DNA of 56,495 bases from an uncultured Acetatifactor sp. Its GTDB lineage: Bacteria > Bacillota > Clostridia > Lachnospirales > Lachnospiraceae. Within the stretch, counting starts at the first letter, position 1. Every line of letters begins with the position of its first letter. Under the pieces are notes generated by a model. It saw only the letters and a list, made by a program, of their open reading frames with translations, did no database searches and was not told the origin of the DNA. Below, one piece after another: positions 16,702 through 24,944 of this stretch. The DNA is taken from contig CAKRUB010000018.1 of the NCBI GenBank assembly GCA_934402375.1, positions 1 to 56,495 of the forward strand, given 5' to 3'. Made by a program: the position numbers and the translations under genes.

Positions 16702-17439
16702 ATGGAAAAGCTTAAGGTCAACGGATATTTATATGAGACGCATATGCATACGTCGGAGGGGAGTGCCTGTGCGAGCAACACCGGTGCGGAAATGGCGAGA
16801 GCCTACGCGCAGGCGGGCTACACGGGAATTATTATCACGGATCACTTCGTATATGGGAATACGGCAGTTGACAGAAGCCTGCCTTGGAGCGAGTGGGTTG
16901 AGAAATTCTGCCTCGGCTATGAGCACGCGAAGGAGGAAGGGGAAAAGCACGGTCTTCAGGTTTTCTTCGGCTGGGAGTCAGGATATGGCGGACCGGAATT
17001 CCTGGTCTACGGTCTGGATAAGCAATGGCTGCTGAACCATCCTGAAATCAAGGATGCGACGGTGGAGGAGCAGCTGCAGCTCGTCCACGCGGGCGGCGGC
17101 ATTCTCAGTCAGGCGCATCCGTACAGGGAGGCATGGTACATCAAGGAAATCCGCACCTACCCGGATTTTGTGGACGCTGTGGAGGGAGTGAATGCGAGCC
17201 ATTCCAGCTATGGAAAAGAAGAGCGCCATCCCGAATTTAACGAGAGGGCGCTTGCCTATGCAAAGGAGCATAATCTGCCGCTGACTGCCGGTTCCGACCA
17301 GCACAGCACCTTAATGCTCTGGGGTGGTATGGTTTTTCCGAGAAAGCTGACTGATATCCATGATTTCGGACGCGCCGTCCTGAACCGGGAGGCGGTACAG
17401 CTTCTGGACGGAACGGAGCGTCAGGCGGTTATCTCATGA
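16702..17439 (+). CDS. PHP domain phosphoesterase
   Basis: This 245-residue cytosolic metal-dependent phosphoesterase has PHP motifs in order: ETHMHTS (H14, H16), ITDHF, GWESG, QAHPYR and AGSDQH. It is the size of stand-alone PHP proteins that hydrolyse small phosphorylated substrates such as histidinol phosphate or phosphonucleotides. The actual substrate is not evident. It is the last gene of the GH42 operon. Its last 19 nt overlap the end of the convergent ABC exporter gene, so there is no room for a separate terminator. Confidence 0.85.
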   Translation: MEKLKVNGYLYETHMHTSEGSACASNTGAEMARAYAQAGYTGIIITDHFVYGNTAVDRSLPWSEWVEKFCLGYEHAKEEGEKHGLQVFFGWESGYGGPEFLVYGLDKQWLLNHPEIKDATVEEQLQLVHAGGGILSQAHPYREAWYIKEIRTYPDFVDAVEGVNASHSSYGKEERHPEFNERALAYAKEHNLPLTAGSDQHSTLMLWGGMVFPRKLTDIHDFGRAVLNREAVQLLDGTERQAVIS

Positions 17440-19196
17440 TGAATCTGTAATTCATAAAGCTTTTTATAAATGCCGTTCTGGGCAAGAAGTTCCTGATGCG
17501 TGCCGCGCTCTCTGATCTTGCCCTTGTGCATGACCATGATACAGTCCGCGTGCTGGATGGTGGAGAGGCGGTGCGCAACCATGATTGTCGTTCTGCCCTT
17601 CATCAGCTTTTCAAGGGCTTCCTGAATCAGCGCCTCCGTCTCCGTGTCGATGTTGGCGGTGGCTTCATCCATGACAAGGATGCTCGGCTTATGTGCGAGC
17701 GTCCGCGCGAAGGACAGAAGCTGACGCTCACCGGCGGAGAAGGTGGAGCCGCGCTCAGACACAGGCTCCTCATAGCCGTTCGGCAATTTCTCAATGAAGC
17801 GGGATGCGTTGACATATTCTGCCGCCTCCCGTACCTCTTCCGAAGTAATGTCCTCGTCATAAAGTCTGATATTGCTCTCCACGGTTCCCTCAAAGATAAA
17901 GACATCCTGCTGCATCTGACCGATCGCGCTTCTGAGCTGTTTCTTGCTGATATTCCGAATGTCAACACCGTCGATATAGATATGACCCTGCTGGATGTCA
18001 TAGTATCTCCCGATCAGGTTCAGGATCGAGGATTTACCGGCGCCGGTCGCACCGACAAAGGCGACCTTCTGACCCGGCTCAATGACAAAGGACACATCCC
18101 GAAGAACATAATTTTCGTTGTCGTAGGCGAACCATACATGCTCGAACTCGATGCGCCCCTTGATCTCCGGCAGGACGACCGGATTTTCAGGCTCCGGTAC
18201 AAGCACGTCCTCGTCCATGATCGTGAAGATCTTTTCCGCGGAGGCGAGGGAGGACTGGAGGGTGGAAAACTGCTCCGCCAGCTCCTGAATCGGCTCGAAG
18301 AAGGACTGGATATACTGTGCAAAGATGTAGAGCGTGCCGATCGAGATGACATTGCCAAGAACCTCGCGGCTTCCGACGCCCAGCACCAGCATCAGCGACA
18401 GCACGCTGAGAATATAGATCAGCGGGCGGAAGATGGCGAATACCAGCATTTCGCGGTAAAAGGCTCTGTAATATTTATAATTTCTGTCGTTAAATTCGTC
18501 GAATTTTCTCTCTTCACGCCCGAAGATCTGGATGATGCGCATCCCGGAAATGTTTTCCGACAGGAAGGTGTTTAGGTCGGTCAGCCGCGTTCTGGTAATC
18601 CGGTAGGTCTTCCGCGAAATCTTCCGGAAAACGACCGTGAGCACTGCTACGATAGGCAGCAGCACAAAGGAGATCAGCGCGAGCTTCAGATCCATTGTCA
18701 GCATGACGATCGCAAGACCGATAATCTTCACGATATTGCGGAACAGACGAACCAGAATGCCGGAGTACATCTCGTTCAACGCCTCGACGTCGTTTGTCAC
18801 GCGCGTCACCAGCTTTCCCACGGGAGTCAGGTCGAAATAGCGGCAGCTCAGGGACTGGATATGGGCATAAAGCTCCTTGCGGACAGTCAGGATGATGCGC
18901 TGTCCCGTCTTCTGGAGAACCCATGTCTGGGTCAGGTTGAAGACAAAGCTCAGGGCGAGCACAATGCCGTATTTGATCGCGGTGTCGATGATAACGTTAT
19001 AATTTCCCTGTGTCTCGAATAAATCAATGGCGTCGCCGATCAGAATAGGGCGGTAGAGGTCAAAGCCCGTCAGTGCCAGCACCAGCGCCAGACAGAGAAG
19101 AAACCATCCGAGATAAGGCTTCATGTAGGAGAGGAGACGCAGCAGGGCGTTTCCCTTATAGCTGGATTCCAGCTTATCCTCAGTCAAATTATTCAT
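17421..19196 (-). CDS. ABC exporter half-transporter with catalytic NBD
   Basis: This 591-residue type IV ABC exporter subunit has a six-helix transmembrane domain (about residues 25-320) and a C-terminal ATPase. Walker A is GATGAGKSS, the signature is the unusual FSAGERQ, Walker B is ILVMDEATANIDT with the catalytic Glu, and the switch His is in MVAHRLST. The upstream gene encodes the partner, whose Walker B lacks the Glu. The pair therefore fits heterodimeric exporters such as BmrCD or TM287/288, with one normal and one degenerate ATP site. The start at 19196 has GAGGA 6 nt upstream; an ATG four codons earlier has no such site. It is the third gene of a three-gene operon. Confidence 0.9.
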   Translation of the reverse strand: MNNLTEDKLESSYKGNALLRLLSYMKPYLGWFLLCLALVLALTGFDLYRPILIGDAIDLFETQGNYNVIIDTAIKYGIVLALSFVFNLTQTWVLQKTGQRIILTVRKELYAHIQSLSCRYFDLTPVGKLVTRVTNDVEALNEMYSGILVRLFRNIVKIIGLAIVMLTMDLKLALISFVLLPIVAVLTVVFRKISRKTYRITRTRLTDLNTFLSENISGMRIIQIFGREERKFDEFNDRNYKYYRAFYREMLVFAIFRPLIYILSVLSLMLVLGVGSREVLGNVISIGTLYIFAQYIQSFFEPIQELAEQFSTLQSSLASAEKIFTIMDEDVLVPEPENPVVLPEIKGRIEFEHVWFAYDNENYVLRDVSFVIEPGQKVAFVGATGAGKSSILNLIGRYYDIQQGHIYIDGVDIRNISKKQLRSAIGQMQQDVFIFEGTVESNIRLYDEDITSEEVREAAEYVNASRFIEKLPNGYEEPVSERGSTFSAGERQLLSFARTLAHKPSILVMDEATANIDTETEALIQEALEKLMKGRTTIMVAHRLSTIQHADCIMVMHKGKIRERGTHQELLAQNGIYKKLYELQIHHEITA

Positions 19197-19224
19197 AGCA
19201 ATCCTCATTTCTGTACAGATACAT

Positions 19225-21024
19225 TTATAATTCCTTCAGCTCCTGTTCAAGCTGCTGTTTCTCGTTGATATGGGCATAGAAGCCGCCCAGGGCTACCAGC
19301 TCGTCGTGCGTGCCGTACTCCGTCATGACACCGTCCGTCAGCACGGCGATGTGATCTGCCTTCTGCAGCGTGGAGATACGGTGGGCGATGATGATGGTGG
19401 TCTTGTCCTTGCGCAGACGGAGCAGGTTTTCCAGAATCTGCTCCTCGGTGTCCGTATCGACGGCGGACAGGGAGTCGTCAAGGATCAGGATCGAGGCATC
19501 CTTTAACAGTGCCCGCGCGATGGAGCTTCGCTGCTTCTGACCGCCAGAGAGAGTCACGCCGCGCTCGCCGACGAGCGTCAGGTAATTATCTGGGAAGTCC
19601 ATGATATTGTCGTGGATGCAGGCGTTCATGGCAGCTGTATGGATGCTGTCACGAAGCTCGGGATGCTCCTGAATACGATCCTCAAGACCGAACGCAATGT
19701 TTTCCTCCAACGTGTCGGAGAAAAGGAAGTTGTCCTGCGGAACGTAGGCGACATCCCTGTGCAGGACGGCGAGGGGAATTTCGCTGATCGGTATGCCGTC
19801 CAGAAGCAGCATTCCTTTTTCGCAGTCGTAGACACGGAGCAGCAGATCGGCGAGGGAAGACTTTCCGCTTCCCGTGCGCCCGAGAATGCCCAGCATTTCT
19901 CCCTGACGGATGTGCAGGTCGATGTTTTTCAGCACCGGCATATCGCCGTCCGGGTAGGTAAAGGTGAGCTTCTTCATCTGAATATCACCCTTTAACTGCA
20001 GCTTTGCGTTTACGCCGGAAGCTTCGCCGTCCGAAAGCGCCGGATCGACAATGTCGGGTTCCTCGCGGAAAATAGCGGCAATGCGGTGGAACGCCGCAGA
20101 TGCCTGAGTGAAGGAGTTGATGCAATCGCCGCAGGCAATCATGGGCCATACGAGCATACCGATGTAGGTGTTGAAGGCGACGAACTGTCCGATGCTGACT
20201 GTGCCGTTTAAGACCATCCTGCCTCCGAAGAGCAGTGTGAGCAGGAGGCTGAAGCCGGTGATGGCATCCAGAGCCGGACCGAAGATCGCCTGAAGCTTTA
20301 CGACGGCGAGATTCTTTTCCATATTGTTGACACTTGCCTTTTCAAAGGCGCGGAAGTCTTCATCCTCCTGTACGAATGCCTTCAGCACGCGGACGCCCGC
20401 AAGGCTTTCCTGTACCTTGTCGGAGAGCTGGGAAAATGCCTCCTGACATCTGGTCTGGCGCTTTTTCTGTTCGGTACCGTAGTAATAACAGCCGAAGGCA
20501 ACGAGAATCAGCGGCACAAAGGCGAGCAGCGTCAGCCGGAAATCGACGTAGACGACCATCTTGACAAGAACCATTATGGTCATCACAACCGCGTCGAAGG
20601 CGGTGATAACCGCGATGCCGACAGCCTTGCGGATCGCCAGAAGATCATTCGTGAAATGTGCCATCAGATCGCCGGTCTTATGACTGTTGTAAAAACGTGC
20701 CGACAGCTTTTCGAGATGCCGGAACATATCGTTCCGCATCCGGTATTCGATGCCGCGGGAGGCGCCGATGATAAAGAAACGCCAGCCAAAGCGTCCCAGC
20801 ATCATCGTCAGACCTGCGAGAAAAATCCGGATCAGAAGAGACCTGACGCCCTCGAAACCGAACGAGCCCTTTGTCAGTCCGTCAATCACCTCACCGGTAT
20901 ACTGCGGAATGAGCAGGCTTGCCAGATCGACCAGCAGCAGGATGATGATGCCGACGATATAATGCCATTTGTATTTTAAGAGATAAGGAATCAGGGAAAA
21001 ATTTTTTTTGTTTTCAGCTTTCAT
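19225..21024 (-). CDS. ABC exporter half-transporter with degenerate NBD
   Basis: This 599-residue ABC exporter subunit has six predicted membrane helices (about residues 10-310) and a C-terminal nucleotide-binding domain. Walker A is GRTGSGKSS and the signature is the canonical LSGGQKQR. Walker B is ILILDDSLSAVDT, with Asp in place of the catalytic Glu. With the following gene's FSAGE signature, this forms the inactive site of a heterodimer, while its own LSGGQ completes the active site of the partner. Substrates of such pairs are usually drugs, peptides or lipids. The ATG is 1 nt after the ABC-F stop codon, implying translational coupling. Confidence 0.92.
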   Translation of the reverse strand: MKAENKKNFSLIPYLLKYKWHYIVGIIILLLVDLASLLIPQYTGEVIDGLTKGSFGFEGVRSLLIRIFLAGLTMMLGRFGWRFFIIGASRGIEYRMRNDMFRHLEKLSARFYNSHKTGDLMAHFTNDLLAIRKAVGIAVITAFDAVVMTIMVLVKMVVYVDFRLTLLAFVPLILVAFGCYYYGTEQKKRQTRCQEAFSQLSDKVQESLAGVRVLKAFVQEDEDFRAFEKASVNNMEKNLAVVKLQAIFGPALDAITGFSLLLTLLFGGRMVLNGTVSIGQFVAFNTYIGMLVWPMIACGDCINSFTQASAAFHRIAAIFREEPDIVDPALSDGEASGVNAKLQLKGDIQMKKLTFTYPDGDMPVLKNIDLHIRQGEMLGILGRTGSGKSSLADLLLRVYDCEKGMLLLDGIPISEIPLAVLHRDVAYVPQDNFLFSDTLEENIAFGLEDRIQEHPELRDSIHTAAMNACIHDNIMDFPDNYLTLVGERGVTLSGGQKQRSSIARALLKDASILILDDSLSAVDTDTEEQILENLLRLRKDKTTIIIAHRISTLQKADHIAVLTDGVMTEYGTHDELVALGGFYAHINEKQQLEQELKEL

Positions 21025-21025
21025 T

Positions 21026-22582
21026 TTATATTACCTTTGTTGTCCATTTTGTGCAGTCCCAGACATCGGTTGCCAGCCCCTCATAGAAGTCCGGTTCGTG
21101 GCAGACCATGAGGACACTGCCCTTGTATGCCTTGAGAGCGCGTTTCAGTTCATCCTTTGCATCGACGTCGAGGTGGTTCGTCGGCTCGTCGAGCAGAAGG
21201 ATGTTGGTGTCGCGGTTGATGAGCTTGCACAGGCGCACCTTTGCCTGCTCGCCGCCGCTCAGAACCTTGACCAGAGATTCGATGTGCTTCGTCGTCAGTC
21301 CGCATTTTGCAAGTGCAGAGCGGACTTCATATTGCGTGAAGCCGGGAAATTCCTTCCAGATCTCGTCGATGCAGCTGTTTCCGGTGTCTCCGCTCATTTC
21401 CTGCTCGAAGTAGCCGATCTCCAGATAATCGCCCTGCTCCACACTGCCGGAAAGCGGCGGGATAAGACCGAGAATGCTCTTTAAAAGCGTTGTTTTACCG
21501 ATACCGTTTGCACCGGTCAGCACAATTTTCTGCCCACGCTCCATCGAGAGATTTAAGGGCTTTGAGAGCGGTTCGTCGTAGCCGATGACAAGATCGTGGG
21601 TCTCAAAGAGGACTCTGCCGGGAGTGCGCGCCTCGCGGAAGTTGAACTCCGGTTTCGGCTTTTCCGCCGCAAGCTCTATGACATCCATCTTGTCCAGCTT
21701 TTTCTGGCGGGACATTGCCATGTTTCTGGTGGAGACTCTTGCCTTGTTCCTCGCAACGAAGTCCTTCAGGTCGGCGATCTCCTTCTGCTGTTTATTGTAG
21801 GCGGCCTCAAGCTGGGACTTTTTCATGGCGTAGACTTCCTGGAATTTGTCATAGTCGCCGACGTAGCGGTTCAGCTCCTGATTATCCATGTGGTAGATCA
21901 GGTTGACGACGCTGTTTAAAAACGGGATGTCGTGGCTGATGAGGATGAATGCGTTCTCGTACTCGGAGAGGTAACGCTTCAACCATTCGATATGCTCGGC
22001 ATCAAGATAGTTGGTCGGCTCGTCGAGCAGGAGAATATCAGGCTTCTCGAGAAGCAGCTTGCCGAGGAGCACCTTTGTCCTCTGACCGCCTGACAGCTCT
22101 GTCACATCGCGTTCCAGACCGATGTCGGTCAGACCGAGCGCCCTTGCGACCTCCTCGACCTTTGCGTCGATCATGTAAAAGTCATGCATGGTGAGAAGCT
22201 CCTGCAGCGTGCCGGTCTCTTCCAGATAGCTCTCCAGCTCCTCCGGTGTGGCATCGCCCATTTTTTCATAGAGGGCGTTCATCTGCTGTTCCATTTCATA
22301 TAGAAAGTCGAAGGCGGAGGAGAGCACCTGACGGATCGTCATTCCCGGCGTGAGAACCGTGTGCTGATCCAGATAGCCTACACGCACATTTTTTGCCCAT
22401 TCGACCTTGCCCTCGTCGGGCATCAGCTTTCCGGTAATAATGTTCATGAAGGTCGATTTTCCCTCGCCGTTTGCGCCGATCAGACCAATGTGCTCCCCCT
22501 TCAGCAGGCGGAAGGACACGTCGTTGAAAATGGCGCGGTCGCCGAAGCCGTGGGTGAGATGTTCTACATTTAAAATACTCAT
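21026..22582 (-). CDS. ABC-F family ATPase
   Basis: This 518-residue soluble protein has two ABC ATPase domains and no membrane region, acting on the ribosome. NBD1 has Walker A GANGEGKST (residues 36-44), LSGGQ and LLLDEPTNYLD. NBD2 has GANGIGKTT, LSGGE and LLLDEPTNHLD. A charged linker between them (about residues 240-320, with RNKARVSTRNMAMSRQKKLDK) is the P-site tRNA interaction motif region. ABC-F proteins either protect ribosomes from antibiotics or tune translation. Placement in front of a heterodimeric exporter supports a defence role but does not prove it. The start at 22582 follows GAGGAAATTT; the leader upstream is unusual. Confidence 0.9.
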   Translation of the reverse strand: MSILNVEHLTHGFGDRAIFNDVSFRLLKGEHIGLIGANGEGKSTFMNIITGKLMPDEGKVEWAKNVRVGYLDQHTVLTPGMTIRQVLSSAFDFLYEMEQQMNALYEKMGDATPEELESYLEETGTLQELLTMHDFYMIDAKVEEVARALGLTDIGLERDVTELSGGQRTKVLLGKLLLEKPDILLLDEPTNYLDAEHIEWLKRYLSEYENAFILISHDIPFLNSVVNLIYHMDNQELNRYVGDYDKFQEVYAMKKSQLEAAYNKQQKEIADLKDFVARNKARVSTRNMAMSRQKKLDKMDVIELAAEKPKPEFNFREARTPGRVLFETHDLVIGYDEPLSKPLNLSMERGQKIVLTGANGIGKTTLLKSILGLIPPLSGSVEQGDYLEIGYFEQEMSGDTGNSCIDEIWKEFPGFTQYEVRSALAKCGLTTKHIESLVKVLSGGEQAKVRLCKLINRDTNILLLDEPTNHLDVDAKDELKRALKAYKGSVLMVCHEPDFYEGLATDVWDCTKWTTKVI

Positions 22583-22709
22583 AAATTTCCTCATTTCTGC
22601 GCATGTTCTTTGCGCATAGCGAGTTTGTGTCAAGTGCACGCAGACACAAATCTCGTGATTGAAAAATTTTATTTTTCAATCTTTCTTCTTGATTTTTCTT
22701 GTGACAATA
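22583..22709 (-). promoter_or_regulatory. Hairpin-rich leader of the ABC-F/ABC exporter operon
   Basis: The roughly 125-nt transcribed leader contains two strong inverted repeats. ATTGAAAAAT/ATTTTTCAAT lies at about 22658-22680. CGAGATTTGTGTC/GACACAAACTCG lies at 22620-22655. An eight-codon open frame (MRKEHAQK, stop overlapping the ABC-F ribosome site) is also present, but without a clear ribosome site of its own. No T-tract terminator is visible. A leader of this length and structure before ABC-F and BmrCD-type genes suggests antibiotic-responsive control, though a dispersed hairpin repeat is an alternative. Confidence 0.45.
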
Positions 22710-22717
22710 AGTATTAT
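22689..22717 (+). promoter_or_regulatory. Promoter of the DUF4358/MBOAT/DHHW operon
   Basis: TTGATT (22689-22694), a 17-nt spacer and TATTAT (22712-22717). Its -10 box overlaps the -10 box of the opposing ABC-F promoter. Confidence 0.5.
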
Positions 22718-22744
22718 TCTAACATATTCCCCCATCCTCGTCAA
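22716..22744 (-). promoter_or_regulatory. Promoter of the ABC-F/ABC exporter operon
   Basis: On the minus strand TTGACG (22744-22739), a 17-nt spacer and TAGAAT (22721-22716); the transcript should begin near 22709. Confidence 0.65.
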
Positions 22745-22832
22745 AAAAGAACTTACGGGGAAATAAAAATTCAGGAAATGGGAACAATACAAGCAACACA
22801 GCGCGGCAGCATCTGCGCGAAAGGAGAGGTTT

Positions 22833-23522
22833 ATGAAAAAATTATTAGTGATTTTAAGTATGGGTCTGCTGATGGTTACCGCTACAGGCTGCGGCAGTAA
22901 AGAGGAGAATCCCGGGAGCCAGGGCAGCGTCGAATCAAGCAGCGGGAGCAGCACTTCGGAGGAGAGCAGCGCTTCGCAGGAGAGCAGCGAGGAATCCCTG
23001 CCGTCCGGGGATGAAAGCTACAGCGGAACGGTTGCGAACGGCTATGACTATGCAAACGGCTGGACAGAGGAGATGGAGGCAATCCGTAAGGCAGTGACGG
23101 ATGAACTGGGAGACGATTATTGGCCGAATACGCAGATATTCCCGGATTTTCTGGAGATGTCCTTCGGTCTGACCCAGGATATGTATGAGGATTATATGGG
23201 CGAGATGCCGATGATCAGTGTCAATGTAGATACGATCGTTGTCGTGAAGGCAAAGCCGGATCAGGTGGATGCGGTTGAGAGTGCGCTGAATGCCTACCGC
23301 GACGGCGAGATCAACCAGCAGATGCAGTATCCCATGAATGTCGGGAAGGTGCAGGCATCGCAGGTGGAGAAGATTGGAAACTATGTGTGCTTTGTACAGC
23401 TTGGAGCTGACACGGACGCTGCGATGGAGCAGGGAGACGAGGCTGTGATCGAGCAGTGCAGAGAGGTCAACGGACGCGTAATCGAAATTATCAGACAGCA
23501 GGTGCAGCAGACAGAGGAGTAA
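22833..23522 (+). CDS. DUF4358 lipoprotein
   Basis: This 229-residue exported lipoprotein has a signal peptide MKKLLVILSMGLLMVTATGC ending in a lipobox with the acylated C20. A Ser/Glu-rich linker (about residues 24-75) follows, then a DUF4358 domain to the end. It would be tethered to the outer face of the cytoplasmic membrane. The domain has no established activity. AAAGGAGAGG lies before the ATG. It stops 4 nt before the MBOAT gene, and this lipoprotein/MBOAT/DHHW trio recurs in Lachnospiraceae. This suggests it assists modification of an exported polymer. Confidence 0.82.
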   Translation: MKKLLVILSMGLLMVTATGCGSKEENPGSQGSVESSSGSSTSEESSASQESSEESLPSGDESYSGTVANGYDYANGWTEEMEAIRKAVTDELGDDYWPNTQIFPDFLEMSFGLTQDMYEDYMGEMPMISVNVDTIVVVKAKPDQVDAVESALNAYRDGEINQQMQYPMNVGKVQASQVEKIGNYVCFVQLGADTDAAMEQGDEAVIEQCREVNGRVIEIIRQQVQQTEE

Positions 23523-23526
23523 GGCA

Positions 23527-24930
23527 ATGGTTTTCAGCAGTGTGCTTTTTCTCTTTCGGTTTTTGCCGATATTCATGATTTGCTATTATGTGGCTCCCAG
23601 GGGGATGAAGAATCTCATCCTCCTCTTTGGGAGTCTGTTTTTTTATGCGTGGGGAGAGCCGGTGTATGTCCTGCTGATGCTGTTTTCTATTGCGGTGGAC
23701 TATTTCAACGGCAGGATGATCGAGCGGTTTCGGGGAACGACGAAGGCGAGGCTGTTCCTGCTCTCATCCGTGGTCATCAATCTTTTCGTGCTTGGATTTT
23801 TCAAGTATGCGGACTTCCTGATCGGGACGGTGAATGCGGTCCTTGGCGCTGATCTACCGCTTCTGAACCTGCCGCTGCCGATCGGCATTTCCTTCTACAC
23901 CTTCCAGACAATGTCCTATACGATTGACGTCTATCGGGGGGAAGCCAGGGTGCAGAAAAATCTTCTGGACTTTTCCGTGTTTGTGACCATGTTTCCGCAG
24001 CTCATTGCCGGACCGATCGTGAAATACCGGGATGTGGCGCGGGAGCTGCGGAGCCGGAGCGCGGACATCTGCGCGATCAGCCACGGTTTAAAACGCTTCT
24101 GCGTCGGGCTCGGGAAGAAGGTGCTGCTAGCGAACCAGATGGGACAGCTCTGGACGCAGGTGTCCGCATATACTTCCATGAGCGCCATGACCGCATGGCT
24201 GGGGATCACGGCATTTGCCCTTCAGATCTACTTTGATTTTTCGGGATATTCCGATATGGCAATCGGGCTTGGGGAGATGATGGGCTTTCATTTCCCGGAA
24301 AATTTCAATTACCCCTATATTTCTACCTCTGTCACGGAGTTCTGGAGAAGATGGCATATATCTCTCGGAAGCTGGTTCCGCGAATATGTCTATATACCGC
24401 TTGGCGGGAACCGCAAGGGCAGGGCAAGGCAGCTGTTCAATATTCTGATTGTCTGGATGCTGACGGGCATCTGGCACGGGGCGGGTTGGAACTTCCTGTT
24501 CTGGGGACTCTGGTTCGCACTGTTCCTGTGCCTTGAGAAGCTCTTTCTTGGCAAGGTACTGAAGGCGCTTCCGGGGGTGGTCGGCTTCCTGTACAACACG
24601 GTCGTAGTGCTTTTGGGATGGGTCATGTTCGAGTTGGGAACACCGGGGCAGATCTGGCAGTATGTTCAGGCGTTGACCGGCGGCGGGGGACTTTACGACA
24701 GACAGGCGCTCTATCTGGGAAGGCAGTATGTGATCCTGTTTCTCATCGCGGCAATCGCGGCGACACCGCTTCCGCACAGACTCGTCGAGCGACTGGAAAA
24801 GTCCGGGACAGGCATCGGAATCGCCCTGTACCGCCTCGGGGAAAAGGTGATTCCCGCAGCGCTGCTTCTGCTGTCGGTGGCGGGAGTGGTGGATGCGTCC
24901 TATAATCCGTTTCTGTATTTCAGGTTTTGA
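23527..24930 (+). CDS. MBOAT family O-acyltransferase
   Basis: This 467-residue polytopic membrane protein is of the AlgI/DltB type. It moves acyl groups across the membrane for O-acylation of an extracellular polysaccharide or teichoic acid. Visible signatures are the N-terminal FSSVLFLFRFLPIF, PQLIAGPIVKY, FWRRWHISLGSWFREYVYIPLGG and LTGIWHGAGWNF. The last contains the invariant catalytic His region. The length is standard for the AlgI group. It is the second gene of a three-gene operon; its 3' end lies 14 nt before the start of the DHHW gene. Confidence 0.92.
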   Translation: MVFSSVLFLFRFLPIFMICYYVAPRGMKNLILLFGSLFFYAWGEPVYVLLMLFSIAVDYFNGRMIERFRGTTKARLFLLSSVVINLFVLGFFKYADFLIGTVNAVLGADLPLLNLPLPIGISFYTFQTMSYTIDVYRGEARVQKNLLDFSVFVTMFPQLIAGPIVKYRDVARELRSRSADICAISHGLKRFCVGLGKKVLLANQMGQLWTQVSAYTSMSAMTAWLGITAFALQIYFDFSGYSDMAIGLGEMMGFHFPENFNYPYISTSVTEFWRRWHISLGSWFREYVYIPLGGNRKGRARQLFNILIVWMLTGIWHGAGWNFLFWGLWFALFLCLEKLFLGKVLKALPGVVGFLYNTVVVLLGWVMFELGTPGQIWQYVQALTGGGGLYDRQALYLGRQYVILFLIAAIAATPLPHRLVERLEKSGTGIGIALYRLGEKVIPAALLLLSVAGVVDASYNPFLYFRF

Positions 24931-24944
24931 GGGGAGGTCAAAAG

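Noticed and set aside
22296..22679. Minus-strand open frame beginning in the ABC-F leader and running into the gene
   Set aside because: It overlaps most of the first ATPase domain in another frame. The translated part after the leader is out-of-frame ABC-F sequence.
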